A stretch of DNA of 64,000 bases from contig CAVRPP010000003.1 in assembly GCA_963723165.1 (NCBI GenBank), positions 1 through 64,000 on the forward strand, in the 5' to 3' direction. Shown piece by piece: positions 1 through 9,925 of the stretch. Under the pieces are notes generated by a model. It was not told where the DNA came from, made no database searches, and worked only from the letters and a program-made list of their open reading frames with translations. Source of the DNA: UBA4744 sp963723165 (lineage in GTDB: Bacteria; Actinomycetota; Acidimicrobiia; Spongiisociales; UBA4744). Numbering within the stretch: position 1 is the first letter of the stretch; each line of letters starts with the position of its first letter. The position numbers and the translations under genes are program-made.

Positions 1-2371
1 CGGGCCTGGACGGCCCGGGCCCCGGCCAGCTCGGATCGGATCGAAGCCGAACGCGGCGGCCACGCCCAGTGCGCCGGGCCGGAAGTTGGCCTCGCTGAAC
101 GATTGCAGCGGATGGGTGGTGACCAGCCGTTTGATCGCCTCCGGCCCGGCCAGCTCCTCGAGGGTGTCCGTCAGTTCGGCGATCGGGACCGCCGGCGGGA
201 GCGGGGCGTTGGTCAGCTCATCCCGGCCCGAGTAGGTGATGATCAGGTGATCGCCGGCCGCCATGACCGCATCGAGCAGCAGCTGGCGGTCCTGGGAGCT
301 GCGGTCGAAGTCGCCCACGATCTCATCGTTGAGCAGCAGGTCGTCGCCGTCGGCCCGGCTGCTGCGGGGGAACCGGTCGTCGTCCATGCCGACCAGGCAC
401 ACCACCCGGTACGGCACCGACCGCATGGGGACCAGGGTGGCCACGGTGACGTCGCCGGTGCGGAAATGCAGCGGGCTGGGGCGGGTGTCGGCCCACCCGG
501 CGATCGCCCGGCGGACCTCGGCCAGGGAGATGAGCGGATCGGGGGTGTCGGGGGCAGCCTCGGGGAAGGTCTCGGCGAGCAGCCGTTCGAGCTGGGAGAG
601 TTGCCATTCGTCGCCCCAGGCGGGGGCGGCCAGCATCCGGACACCGGCGGCGATGGCCGGGCCCCATTCGGACATGGGCATCGGCGTGGCAACCACCGTA
701 CGAAGGGCGGTCAGACGGTCGAGGATGGCGGCGAGGAGGCCGACCGGGTTGGCTTCCGAGCCTTCGATCCCGTCGAGCGGGGCGGTGCCGGCCACCACCC
801 GCACCGGACTGTCGCTGTAGAAGACGCCGGCCAGGGCCCGGTCGAGGCCCCGGTTCCAGGTGCGCTGGTCGTTGCGGCCGGCCCCCCACGCTTCCCGGTC
901 GTCCGGGCCGATCCCCCAGCTGATGTTGGCGTCGTCGATCACGCCGACGATGGATCCGGCGGTGCTGGCATCGAACCCGAACCTTTGCTGGACGACCGGC
1001 CGGGTGACCAGTTCCCGCACGGCGCTCGCCTCCAGCCGGCCGTCGGCCAGCCCCAGCACCGTCGCGGCGAACCGGACCAGCGGGTTGATGGCCGCCGGCG
1101 AGCGGTCGGCGATCCGCAGCCGGAGATCCGGCAGACCCTGGTTGGAACGGGCTTCCGCCCCGGGAAAGGCCGATTCGAGCAGCGGGGCGAAGGTGGCCAG
1201 GTCGGGCGTCATGATCACCACGTCGCGGGGTTCGAGGGTCGGGTCGTCGGCCAGGGCGTGGAGGATGGCGTCGCGGGCTATTTCGGCCTGGCGGCGGGCG
1301 CCGTGGCCGATGTGGATCTGCAGGGAGCGGTCTTGCCCGGCGGTGATCCGGTCGGCCAGGTCCTGATCGAACGAGATCGGCAGGTTGTGGCGGATGTCGT
1401 GCTGGAGCCGGGCGAGCACGGTGCCGGGTTCGGTGGCGGGCGCCTCGATCGGGGTGGCGGTCAGGTGGTGGGAGGCGAGGACCTGTTGCAGTTCCCGGCT
1501 GTCCCGGGCCCACGAGGTCAGCAGCGGATGGCGGGCCAGGGTGGAGGTCGGGTCTTCGTCGCGGGGAACATGGTGGCCGGTGGTGGCTTCGACTGCGGTC
1601 TGGGTCCACAACGCCGGGGACGGGTGGAGGACGTAGAGGTGCACGTCGCGCTGCTCCCCGAGGGCGGCCAGGACGGCCAGCTCGAACGGGTCGGTGGAGG
1701 TGAGCCCGTAGACCGAGAGCCGGTCGGGCAGGTCGAGGTCGATCTCGCCGCTTGCGGACGGGTTCGAGACCTTCGGGAAGCAGTTCGGCCGGGGCCGGCA
1801 CCCCGATGCGTTCGGCCACCAGCCGCCACAGGAGCGGTTGCCAGCGGTCCCCGTCGGGAATCGCCGCACCGTCCGGCCCGGTGTCCTCACCGGCCCGCCA
1901 GGCCCGGATCATGCCCGGCCGGCGGTGGGCGTAGGTCGTGTACAGCCGGGCGATCTTGGTGGCGGCCGACAACCGGTTGGAGCTGGGGCTGCCGTCGGGC
2001 GTTTCGTTGTACCGCTGGATCAGCCGCATCCACGGCTCATCGAGGTGGTGGTCGATGGCGTCGAGCACGTGCCCGGTGAAGGCGGGACCTTGCCAGCCGG
2101 TGACCGAAGCCGCCAGCTGCGGATCGGCCAGCAGCACTTCCCGGGTCAGCCGGGAAGGAGAAGGAAACTCGATGTTGGCGGAGATCCCGTCCCCGACCCC
2201 CCGGGCCGCCAGTTCGGTGGCGATCCGCTGGGTGATCCACCGTTCGATCCCCCGGGTCGGCACCGAGATCAGCTCAGACGCAAACGGATCGTCGAGCGGA
2301 TCGGCCAGCAGATCGCACAGCGAAGCAATCAACGAGTCCGGATGCGGCGCCACATGGATAGAAACCGTCAC
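1..2371 (-). CDS. recC: Exonuclease V subunit gamma RecC (partial, frameshifted)
   Basis: RecC is the gamma subunit of the cytoplasmic RecBCD helicase-nuclease that processes double-strand DNA ends for recombination. The N-terminal part from ATG 2371 shows the family start (SVPTRGIERWITQRIA, residues about 39-54). After about residue 200 the frame is lost, and the same protein continues in the next frame: GEIDLDLPDRLSVYGL, later the RecC signature VVCLVGMDDDRFPRS near 400 and DRQLLLDAVMAAGDHL near 280. The break lies between 1775 and 1745 and fits one extra base. The gene has no stop before the left edge, so its C-terminus, and probably recB/recD, lie outside. A long plus-strand reading frame over the same DNA is only its shadow. 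Because both sides of the break are well conserved, I think a sequencing indel is likelier than a dead gene. Confidence 0.85.
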
Positions 2372-2639
2372 GGTGCCACGGCGCGCAAAGATGAAATTGG
2401 TGACGTGCCCTCCACGTGCGCCAATGTAATACCAGCTATGGCAGGAGCCGGGTTACTCGGCGAGTCGGTCCGGGCTCAGAGATCGACATCCCGACCTTCG
2501 TCCATCCTGCATCGATCACGATCCGGTTGTGTTCGGCCTGTGCTTGCACGGCGCCGGCCTGAGCGAAGGCCGTACCCCAAGCACGCGCCACCGGGGGGGT
2601 CTACTGTTGGAAGTAGGAGCGGCACTGCGGGGTCACCGC

Positions 2640-3983
2640 ATGCGCTATCTGCGATCAACGAAATGGTATCCAGGGGCCGGCCTCCTCAAGCGGGATGCTT
2701 TCCGCCGGACGGTCATCGCCGTGTTCATGGTTGTGCTGCTCGCGCCGATCGGCCTGGCGGCCGCGGCCCAAGACGTCACCACTGCGCTGGTTGCCACCGT
2801 CGACGGCCCCATCACCCCGGTTACCGCTGATTACCTGACCGACGGGATTCGCACGGCCGAGGAGGAGGGATACCAAGTCTTCGTGGTGGAGCTGGACACC
2901 CCGGGTGGACTCGACGCATCGATGCGCGACATCGTCCAGGCTTTCTTCGGCGCCCGGGTGCCGGTGGTCGTGTACGTAGCCCCGTCCGGAGGGAGAGCCG
3001 CCTCGGCCGGGACCTTCATCACAATGGCCGCCCACGTCGCGGCCATGGCCCCCGGCACCACGATCGGAGCCGCCACCCCTGTCGATCTCGGTGGCGGTGA
3101 GATCACCGACAAGATCATCAACGACGCAGCCGCGTTTGCCGAATCGGTGGCGGCCTTCCACGACCGGGACGTCCAGTTCGCCGTCGAGGCGGTGCGCGAC
3201 GGGCGGTCGATCACCGCCGACCAGGCCGTCGAGTTGGGCGTCGTCGATCTGGTGGTCCGCGACCTCAACGCGTTGTTGGAGGAGATCGACGGACAGACGG
3301 TGATCATGGCCGACGGCAGCAGCCTCGTTCTGGACACTGAGAGCGGGGGCGTCGAGACCTACGACCCGGGTTTCTTCCGCAGCCTGCTGTTGATTATCGC
3401 CGATCCCAATCTGGCGTTCCTGTTCATCTCCCTGGGCACGCTGGCCGTCATCTACGAGGTCGCCAACCCCGGTCTCGGACTGGGCGGGATCGTCGGGGTG
3501 ATCCTGTTGATTCTCGGTTTCTTCGCCCTCTCAGTGCTGCCGGTCACCGTAGCCGGTGCAGCACTCCTGATCCTGGCAGCCGGGCTCTTCGTCGGCGAGC
3601 TATTCGTACCCGGGATCGGCGTGCTGGCCGCAGGAGGCACCATCGCTCTGATCGCGGGCGGATTGCTCCTTTTCGAAGGCCCGTTCGGGATCCGCCCCAT
3701 CGTGCTGTGGCCGGTCGGTCTGGTGATGGGTGTCGCGGTGATATTCGCAGGACGGTTGACCTGGCGAGCCCGCCGGGCACCCCCCGCCTCGGGGGCGGAG
3801 GCGTTGGTGGGTCGGAAGACGGTAATCGCCAACGCCCACGGCCCGACCGGCCAGGCATTCGTGGAAGGGGCCTGGTGGCAGGTCCGATCCCGGACCGGGG
3901 ATCTCATCGACGGCCAGCCGGTCACTGTGGTCGCCAACGAAGGGCTCCAGCTGATTGTCGAGACCGAGGAGGACAACCCATGA
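2640..3983 (+). CDS. NfeD family membrane-bound serine protease
   Basis: Long-form NfeD protein, about 447 residues: a ClpP-class serine protease domain fused to membrane segments and a C-terminal OB-fold-like NfeD domain. It acts at the membrane on stomatin-type partners. An N-terminal export signal (RRTVIAVFMVVLLAPIGLA) precedes the protease domain; the likely nucleophile is the Ser of GGRAASAGT and the general base the Lys of ITDKIIND. Three or four hydrophobic segments follow (residues about 245-365), then the soluble end with GQAFVEGAWW and DGQPVTVV. I chose ATG 2640 because it leaves a short basic leader before the signal; an earlier ATG at 2529 would add 37 unlikely residues. The stop overlaps the start of the slipin gene (ATGA), the classic NfeD-slipin operon. 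Confidence 0.9.
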   Translation: MRYLRSTKWYPGAGLLKRDAFRRTVIAVFMVVLLAPIGLAAAAQDVTTALVATVDGPITPVTADYLTDGIRTAEEEGYQVFVVELDTPGGLDASMRDIVQAFFGARVPVVVYVAPSGGRAASAGTFITMAAHVAAMAPGTTIGAATPVDLGGGEITDKIINDAAAFAESVAAFHDRDVQFAVEAVRDGRSITADQAVELGVVDLVVRDLNALLEEIDGQTVIMADGSSLVLDTESGGVETYDPGFFRSLLLIIADPNLAFLFISLGTLAVIYEVANPGLGLGGIVGVILLILGFFALSVLPVTVAGAALLILAAGLFVGELFVPGIGVLAAGGTIALIAGGLLLFEGPFGIRPIVLWPVGLVMGVAVIFAGRLTWRARRAPPASGAEALVGRKTVIANAHGPTGQAFVEGAWWQVRSRTGDLIDGQPVTVVANEGLQLIVETEEDNP

Positions 3984-4747
3984 GCGGAACATTGATCGGC
4001 ATCTCGTTAGCGGTCGGGGTCGCAGTGGCCCTGCTGATTGCCGCCATCCGAATTGCCAAAGAGTACGAGCGGGGGGTGATCTTTCGACTGGGAAGAGTGA
4101 TCGGCACCAAGGGTCCAGGGCTGTTCTTCATCATCCCGATCATCGATCGCATGGTGCGGGTAACGCTCCGGACCACCACCATGGACATCCCACCCCAGGA
4201 CATCATCACCAGAGACAACGTTACGGTCCGGGTGAATGCGGTGGCGTACTTCAACGTGGTCGACCCGGTCAAGTCGGTGATCGCCATCGAGGACTACATC
4301 TTCGGGACCGGGCAGGTGGCCCAAACAACCCTCCGCAGCATCATCGGGCAGGCCGACCTGGACGACCTGCTGATCAAACGGGACGACATCAACCAGCGCC
4401 TCCAGCGGATCATCGATCAGCTGACCGACCCGTGGGGTGTCAAAGTGACCCTCGTGGAGGTCAAAGACGTCGAGCTGCCCGAAGCCATGCGCCGGGCCAT
4501 GGCCAGTCAGGCCGAATCGGAGCGGGATCGTCGCGCCAAGGTGATCCACGCCAAAGGTGAGCGGGAAGCCGCCACCGAGCTGGGCGAAGCAGCCGCCATC
4601 CTCGAGGCCCACCCGGCCGCCTTGCAGCTCCGAGTGCTGTCCACCATGACCGAAGTCGCCGCCGAGAAGAACTCGACACTGATCTTCCCGTTACCGGTCG
4701 AGGTGCTTCGCTGGGTCGAAGGAGCCGCCGGACGACGGTCGAGTTGA
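3980..4747 (+). CDS. Slipin / stomatin-like SPFH-domain protein
   Basis: Prokaryotic slipin of about 255 residues, a membrane-anchored SPFH/Band 7 scaffold thought to organise membrane microdomains and to be a substrate or partner of NfeD. One N-terminal transmembrane helix (residues about 4-23) is followed by the SPFH domain (EYERGVIFRLGRV, PGLFFIIPIIDRMVRV, TTLRSIIG) and a charged helical tail (ASQAESERDRRAKVIHAKGE) typical of the oligomerising coiled coil. Its ATG overlaps the NfeD stop by four bases, so the two are translationally coupled. Length and motif order match the family, and no residue looks out of place. Confidence 0.93.
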   Translation: MSGTLIGISLAVGVAVALLIAAIRIAKEYERGVIFRLGRVIGTKGPGLFFIIPIIDRMVRVTLRTTTMDIPPQDIITRDNVTVRVNAVAYFNVVDPVKSVIAIEDYIFGTGQVAQTTLRSIIGQADLDDLLIKRDDINQRLQRIIDQLTDPWGVKVTLVEVKDVELPEAMRRAMASQAESERDRRAKVIHAKGEREAATELGEAAAILEAHPAALQLRVLSTMTEVAAEKNSTLIFPLPVEVLRWVEGAAGRRSS

Positions 4748-4862
4748 GCCGAGGGGGCGACGGATGGCGCTCATCGCCACCCGGCTCCCATGACCGGCGT
4801 TGTGCGGTTGGCGGCCGTCGATCCGCGGCGCAACACCTGGTCGAATCAAGCCTCCTCGCCGT

Positions 4863-5474
4863 ATGCTCAAGAGCATGTGGTTCTTCGAAGATGACCGGGT
4901 TCGGATCGGCCGGTTGGTAGTCGGCCCACTCGACAACAACGTCTACATCGTGGCCGCCCCCAACGGTGAAGCGATGATCATCGACGCCGCCGACGAAGCC
5001 GGGCGGATTCTCGATGCTGTCGCGGGCCTCACCGTGACCGCAGTGCTCACCACCCACGGCCATGCCGACCACCTCCAGGCCGCCGAGGCCGTCACCATGA
5101 GGATGGGCATACCCTTCCGTATTCACTCCGCCGACCAGCCCCTCGCCGGTATCGCGGACGTAGTTCCCATCCGGGACCATGAGGTGATCGACATCGGCGA
5201 CGTTCGCCTCGAAGCCATCCATACTCCCGGTCACACACCCGGGTCCACGTGTTTTCGGCTCGGGTCGCACCTGTTCAGCGGGGACACCCTCTTTCCGGGG
5301 GGTCCGGGTGCCACCCGGTTCCCCTATTCCGACTTCGATCAGATCATGGAGTCCCTCGAAACTCGCCTCTTCAACCTCCCCGACGCCACCGGGGTGTACC
5401 CGGGCCACGGTGCTTTCACCACCATCGGTGAGGAGCGGTCCTCGATCCCCGAGTGGAGAGCCCGCCGCTGGTGA
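4863..5474 (+). CDS. Metallo-beta-lactamase fold hydrolase (glyoxalase II-like)
   Basis: Small cytoplasmic metallo-hydrolase of about 203 residues. It has the zinc-binding THGHADH motif (HxHxDH, residues about 60-66), then HTPGHTPGST (third His), FSGDTLF (bridging Asp) and YPGHG (last His). These are the five signature blocks of glyoxalase II-type enzymes, and the short length suits the bacterial hydroxyacylglutathione-hydrolase-like branch that cleaves thioesters or related small esters. ATG 4863 or the internal ATG 4875 (MWFFED) are both plausible; residues upstream of 4863 are low-complexity and unlike the family. It stands about 115 bases after the slipin gene, so it may be separately transcribed. 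Substrate cannot be read from sequence. Confidence 0.87.
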   Translation: MLKSMWFFEDDRVRIGRLVVGPLDNNVYIVAAPNGEAMIIDAADEAGRILDAVAGLTVTAVLTTHGHADHLQAAEAVTMRMGIPFRIHSADQPLAGIADVVPIRDHEVIDIGDVRLEAIHTPGHTPGSTCFRLGSHLFSGDTLFPGGPGATRFPYSDFDQIMESLETRLFNLPDATGVYPGHGAFTTIGEERSSIPEWRARRW

Positions 5475-5636
5475 AGCAAGGCGAAAGGTGACCGGGTCCG
5501 CCTTAGTGACCACCACCCCCGGCCCCCGGCCCCTTCCGAGGCGGCCGCCGTCTGACAAGACGATCGCCGTGAGAGGTCTGTTTGCTCTAGCGCCCGCACA
5601 CATGGCGGCGCGACGATGATCGCAAGGAGAACCGAT

Positions 5637-5870
5637 ATGCAGCTTTCGAAGAAGAAGTGGAAGGATCTCACACCGACCCAGCGAGGACTGGTCATCGGCG
5701 GTGCCGTGGTGCAAATCACCCTCTTGGCGCTTGCCCAACGTGACCTCGCGGCCAGACCGGAAGAGGAGGTTCGGGGCCCGAAGTGGCTGTGGCGGCTGGT
5801 CACGCTGATCAACTTCGCCGGCCCGCTGACCTACTTCTGCTTTGGCAGAAGGAAGACGTCCGTCGACTAG
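5637..5870 (+). CDS. Small two-helix membrane protein, PLDc_N-like
   Basis: 77-residue protein with two hydrophobic segments (LVIGGAVVQITLLALA and LVTLINFAGPLTYFCFG) joined by a basic, tryptophan-containing loop (RGPKWLWRLVT). This is the pattern of the phospholipase D nuclease N-terminal-like domain (PLDc_N), which occurs alone in many actinobacteria as a membrane protein of unknown function. The start at 5637 is set by a clear AAGGAGA ribosome-binding site about eight bases upstream; the earlier ATG 5616 lacks one. It lies between the hydrolase and the PIMT lipoprotein on the same strand. A second PLDc_N-like gene is at 20498-20800. Confidence 0.7.
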   Translation: MQLSKKKWKDLTPTQRGLVIGGAVVQITLLALAQRDLAARPEEEVRGPKWLWRLVTLINFAGPLTYFCFGRRKTSVD

Positions 5871-6035
5871 CCCGGCAACGGGAGCACCCCGCCCGCCTGA
5901 GCAAGGCAGGTCGAAGGGACAGCCGAACGAAGGTCCGGTTGCCGGTTGGATGAGGGATGGCACATGTTGCCGGCACGATTCCACCGCTATTCAAACCCCT
6001 GGTCGAGAAGGCCGTCGGGGCGATACGCTGGAGAC

Positions 6036-6839
6036 GTGCGACGTTGCCTCTGTGTCGTTCTTGTCGGACTGGCAGCGGCGTCGTGTACGAACGGGCCGTT
6101 GCCGCCCCCGATCACCCAGGTTGGGACCGCGCCCGCAACCTCGGCGGTCACTCCGACCACCGCCTTCTCGGCCGGGACTGTGACGGCGTCGCCGTCATCT
6201 CGTGACGATCGAAGCGAGGATCGCTCGGCCATGGTGGAAGAGCAGATCGAGGCTCGTGGTATCGAGGATCCGTTGGTTCTGGAAGCGATGAGAGCGGTGC
6301 CGCGCCACCGATTCGTGTCGGACGATTGGCAGGATTACGCCTATCGCGACCATCCCCTCCCGATCGGGTACGGCCAGACCATATCGCAGCCGTACATCGT
6401 GGCCCTGATGACGGAGGTCCTCGACGTCGAACCGGGAGACAAGGTCCTGGAGATCGGGACCGGCTCGGGCTATCAGGCCGCGGTGCTGGCCCAGATGGGT
6501 CTCGATGTGTTCACGATTGAGATCATCCCCGACCTTGCCGTCACGGCCGAATCAACGCTACGTGAGCTGGGGTACGGGGTCACGACCCGCGCTGCAGACG
6601 GATATTTCGGCTGGGTGGAGGAGGCCCCTTTCGATGGGATCATCGTCACGGCCGCTCCGGACCACGTACCGCAACCACTGGTCGATCAGCTCGCCCCCGG
6701 AGGGGTGATGGTGATCCCGGTTGGGCCAATTGGTGCTGTGCAGACCTTGTGGAGGTTTTCGCCGAACGCCGCGGGGGAACTGGAAGCCGAGAGCTTCGGC
6801 TGGGTCACTTTCGTACCGTTCACTCGCGTCGAGGAATGA
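6036..6839 (+). CDS. pcm: Protein-L-isoaspartate O-methyltransferase, predicted lipoprotein
   Basis: PIMT transfers a methyl group from S-adenosylmethionine to isoaspartyl residues to start repair of aged proteins. The catalytic part (residues about 68-265) has the family blocks MVEEQIEARGIEDPLVLEAM, PLPIGYGQTISQPYIVA and the SAM-binding VLEIGTGSGYQAAVLAQMG. Unusually, the chain begins with an export signal ending in a lipobox (VRRCLCVVLVGLAAASC) followed by a 45-residue Pro/Thr/Ser linker. The protein is therefore predicted to be tethered outside the membrane, where SAM supply is unclear. GTG 6036 is chosen because it sits just before the basic signal n-region; ATG 5946 would bury the signal. 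Its last 20 bases overlap the end of the convergent membrane gene. Confidence 0.85.
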   Translation: MRRCLCVVLVGLAAASCTNGPLPPPITQVGTAPATSAVTPTTAFSAGTVTASPSSRDDRSEDRSAMVEEQIEARGIEDPLVLEAMRAVPRHRFVSDDWQDYAYRDHPLPIGYGQTISQPYIVALMTEVLDVEPGDKVLEIGTGSGYQAAVLAQMGLDVFTIEIIPDLAVTAESTLRELGYGVTTRAADGYFGWVEEAPFDGIIVTAAPDHVPQPLVDQLAPGGVMVIPVGPIGAVQTLWRFSPNAAGELEAESFGWVTFVPFTRVEE

Positions 6840-9294
6840 GCGGAACCGGGAGCGGGCGGGCCAGCAGTGCCGCCACGCCGTAGGCGGCGGCACCGATCCG
6901 GACTACGAACGAGAAACCGAAACCGAGCGTTAGGAGCGCCGCCGCCGCAGCGCTGATCACGGACACCGTGCCGTTGATGGCCCACGCCCAAGGCACCAGG
7001 TGGGGCGCTCCCCGTTCGAGTCGAGCCAGTCCCCAGGGGAACATGATTCCCATCAGAAAACCCAGCGGGAAGATCATCGCGGCGCCGACCGTGATGCGCA
7101 CTGCCGTCGGCGCCGGGAGCACCCACGGTGTGAGCCAGCGGACGAGGAACGGATAGGCAAGGGCTGCAGCGGTGAGCACGATGGCGCCCGGGCGCCAGGG
7201 AATTCTCCGCGACCAGGCTGAGCCGAGCCCCGATGCCACCAGGACGGCGAAGAGCACCACCGCGAACGCGGTCGTCGGGCGGCCGACGAGCAGGATGTAC
7301 TGCTGGATCAGGGGTATCTCGACGAAGAGGAACGCAACGCCGAGCAGCCCGAAGTAACTCACCGTCCACCAGCGAAGAGAGGCCGGAACCGGCCGGCGGT
7401 TCTTTCTCCGGATGAGCAGCGGCGTCGCGACAAGGACCAGCGCGACGATGGTCGAGATCACCAGCAAGGCGATCAGCACGAAGTACCCGGCACCACCAAA
7501 CGGTTGCCACGTGCGTCCCAAGGTGTTGAGCACGGTCGAGGCCTGCGACCATGTGAAGAAGTGGCTGAAGAAAGGTTGATCGTCGGTCGGGGGGGCGATC
7601 TCGAACTGGTGGGATTGGTAGACCGCGTCGAGGTCCCCTGTCGTCAGCAATGCCGTCGCCAGCTGTGAATACTGCTCATTGGGGACGACGAAGAATCGAT
7701 TGGTTGGATCGAGGAACGGAGCGGCGACAATGTCAAACCGCTCGGTCTGGGCGAACTGTTCCACCTGCTCGAGGTCGGTCGGGGAGAATCCGTCCGGCCG
7801 AACGAGGAGCACCACGTTGGCATAGCTGCGCAGCATGATGACCGCCTGGGAAGCGTCATCGCCCCGGTTCCGGAGGGCTTCGACGGCGATGGCCAGAAGA
7901 CGGGTTTCCTCACTCGGTGGGATCTGCACCCAGCGAGCCGCCGAAAAGATGCCTCCCGGGGCGAGGCGGTCGAAGTACTGCTCGAACGCCTCGACGGTCA
8001 GGTGATAGTTCTCGGCCAGGCTGTAAGCCCCCGACGTGACGGGTCGGTAAGGAGACGTGAGTGCCAGGTCGATCACGTCGAATCGGTCACCGGTGCGCTC
8101 GACGAAGGTCCGCGGGTCGGCGATGGTGACGGTAACGCGAGGGTCGTCGTACGCGCTCGCTCCCCTGGATCGGATCAACTCAACGGCAGTGTTGTGGGGT
8201 TCGACCGCGAGGACCGAACCGGCCCCGTTGGCCAGGGCGATGACCACGTCGAGCCCACCGCGGGGCTCCAGGATCAAGGTGTCGGCTCCAGGGCGCAGCC
8301 GGAAAGCCAACGAAGACAACATATGCGGGGCGAATTCGGAGGAGTCCCGCGGGACGGGGCTCAGGTCGTCACCATCGAACGTGACGCCGTCCTGGTGCGG
8401 AGGGGCACCCGCGAAGGTGAGGCTGAGGCCGGGCAGCGACCGAATACCGTCACTCAGGATCAGGTCGACCCGGGTGCCCTGGTCCCATCTCGTTGCTGCG
8501 ATCTCGGCGCCGGGGTAACGGAGCGCAGCGCTGACGTCTTTGTAGGGCGACAGCGTCATCTCGAGCGGGGCAGGCACCGTGCCGGCCACCAGCAGCAAAC
8601 CGACGGCGACGGCAATGGCGCCGACCCGCAACCCCCGTCCGCCTGCCGCCCAGGAGAGCGCGACTGCCCCGCCCATCGCGACAGCCGCCGCCAGAGCGAT
8701 CGTTGATTCGCCGCCGAGCGACGCCAGTCCGCCGAGCGCGACGACCGCTCCGACGCCGGAACCGGCGAGACTGGCGGCGTAGACCCGGTGGGATGGAATC
8801 GGATCGGGTACGTCGCCGCCGGCGAGAAGGACGGCCACCACCAACCCCCCGAAGAAGAACGGCACGGCCAGGGCGAGGTAGTACACAACGAGGTAGAAGA
8901 CCTGGCGGCGGTCCCAGGCGATCGCAAACGAATCGAAGGGGAGGGCATTGGTCAGCGCGTAGGCGCCGATCATCGTGAGGGACTGACCCACCGCCAACCA
9001 CGCCCAGCGGCCCGGCCCGCCGCGGCCCAACCTCGGGAACGCCGACAGGGCCGACCCGCTGGCTCCGAATCCGAGCAGCGCCAGGCTGACGCTGAGAAAG
9101 GCGAAGTGATAGAACTGGGTGATGGCGAACACCCTGGTTAGGGCGATCTCGAAGGCGAGGCCGGCCGCCGAAGTCGCCGCGACACCCCCCAGAATCGAGC
9201 GCGGTCCCGGCCCGGCGATGCGCGGCGGTTGAGCCTGGCGACGAGAGATTGAGGCTCTGCGACATGGCACGCCGTTCCGCCGGTTCGGCTCCAT
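6820..9294 (-). CDS. Multi-pass membrane protein with spermidine-synthase-like domain
   Basis: 824-residue protein: about seven N-terminal transmembrane helices (from GGVAATSAAGLAFEIALTRVF onward), a central soluble Rossmann methyltransferase-like domain of the spermidine synthase superfamily (LILEPRGGLDVVIALANGAG, LAVEPHNTAVELI, DPRTFVE, DVIDLALTSP; residues about 330-580), and a second bundle of helices to the end. Such fused proteins are common in actinobacteria and proteobacteria, and their substrate is not established. The aminopropyl-transfer motif of true SpeE enzymes is altered, so polyamine synthesis should not be assumed. The gene converges on the PIMT gene with a 20-base overlap. 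The first 30 residues are basic and poorly conserved, so the true start may be slightly downstream. Confidence 0.8.
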   Translation of the reverse strand: MEPNRRNGVPCRRASISRRQAQPPRIAGPGPRSILGGVAATSAAGLAFEIALTRVFAITQFYHFAFLSVSLALLGFGASGSALSAFPRLGRGGPGRWAWLAVGQSLTMIGAYALTNALPFDSFAIAWDRRQVFYLVVYYLALAVPFFFGGLVVAVLLAGGDVPDPIPSHRVYAASLAGSGVGAVVALGGLASLGGESTIALAAAVAMGGAVALSWAAGGRGLRVGAIAVAVGLLLVAGTVPAPLEMTLSPYKDVSAALRYPGAEIAATRWDQGTRVDLILSDGIRSLPGLSLTFAGAPPHQDGVTFDGDDLSPVPRDSSEFAPHMLSSLAFRLRPGADTLILEPRGGLDVVIALANGAGSVLAVEPHNTAVELIRSRGASAYDDPRVTVTIADPRTFVERTGDRFDVIDLALTSPYRPVTSGAYSLAENYHLTVEAFEQYFDRLAPGGIFSAARWVQIPPSEETRLLAIAVEALRNRGDDASQAVIMLRSYANVVLLVRPDGFSPTDLEQVEQFAQTERFDIVAAPFLDPTNRFFVVPNEQYSQLATALLTTGDLDAVYQSHQFEIAPPTDDQPFFSHFFTWSQASTVLNTLGRTWQPFGGAGYFVLIALLVISTIVALVLVATPLLIRRKNRRPVPASLRWWTVSYFGLLGVAFLFVEIPLIQQYILLVGRPTTAFAVVLFAVLVASGLGSAWSRRIPWRPGAIVLTAAALAYPFLVRWLTPWVLPAPTAVRITVGAAMIFPLGFLMGIMFPWGLARLERGAPHLVPWAWAINGTVSVISAAAAALLTLGFGFSFVVRIGAAAYGVAALLARPLPVPLIPRRE

Positions 9295-9416
9295 CGTACG
9301 GAGACGACGGCGTCCGGAGAAGGGTCTAGGGGCCCGATCGGCATGACGCCCCGACCGAACCCGAGGGTCGGGTCCGTTCTACATCGGGCCAGTTCGGTCG
9401 AGAAAGGGGTCGGCCG

Positions 9417-9896
9417 GTGGACGACCCGCTGGTTGAGGTTCTGGTGGCACTGGGGATCGACTACGAGATCATCCCCTGCGACCCGGCGCTGGCCGATACC
9501 GCACAGTTCTGCGCCGCCTACGGGTACGCGTTGGAGGACTCGGCCAACACCATCCTGGTGGTCGGGAAGTCCCAGCCTCCCGTGTACGCCGCCTGTGTGG
9601 TCCTCGCCGACACCCGGCTCGATGTCAACAAGGTGGTCAACAAGCGACTGGGGGTCCGCAAAGCATCCTTCGCCGGCGGCCCGGACACCGAACGGCTGAC
9701 CGGCATGGCCATCGGAGGTGTCACTCCCTTCGGCCTTCCCGCCGATCTGCCGCTGTGGGTGGATCACCGGGTGATGGAGCGCAACCGCATCATCCTCGGC
9801 GGCGGCAGCCGGGACCGCAAGGTTCTCGCCCCACCCGGGATCCTGACGGCGCTGGGTGCCGTCGTCGTGGAAGGGTTAGCCAAAGACGCCACGTGA
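9417..9896 (+). CDS. YbaK/EbsC aminoacyl-tRNA deacylase family protein
   Basis: 159-residue YbaK/ProX-type protein. The family hydrolyses mischarged aminoacyl-tRNAs (Cys-tRNA-Pro or Ala-tRNA-Pro) in the cytoplasm. Visible blocks are the lysine-bearing VNKVVNKRLGVRKASFA and the C-terminal GGVTPFGLPADLPLWVDH and IILGGGSRDRKVLAPP, all typical. The start is GTG 9417, preceded by GAGAAAGG about ten bases upstream. It stands alone, divergent from the spermidine-synthase-like gene. Exact editing specificity cannot be told from sequence. Confidence 0.87.
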   Translation: MDDPLVEVLVALGIDYEIIPCDPALADTAQFCAAYGYALEDSANTILVVGKSQPPVYAACVVLADTRLDVNKVVNKRLGVRKASFAGGPDTERLTGMAIGGVTPFGLPADLPLWVDHRVMERNRIILGGGSRDRKVLAPPGILTALGAVVVEGLAKDAT

Positions 9897-9925
9897 CGGG
9901 CGGCCGGAATGGCGACCGGGTCGAG

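Noticed and set aside
103..2079. 658-residue plus-strand open frame
   Set aside because: It is antisense to recC, low-complexity, has no family features, and the minus strand shows real RecC motifs.
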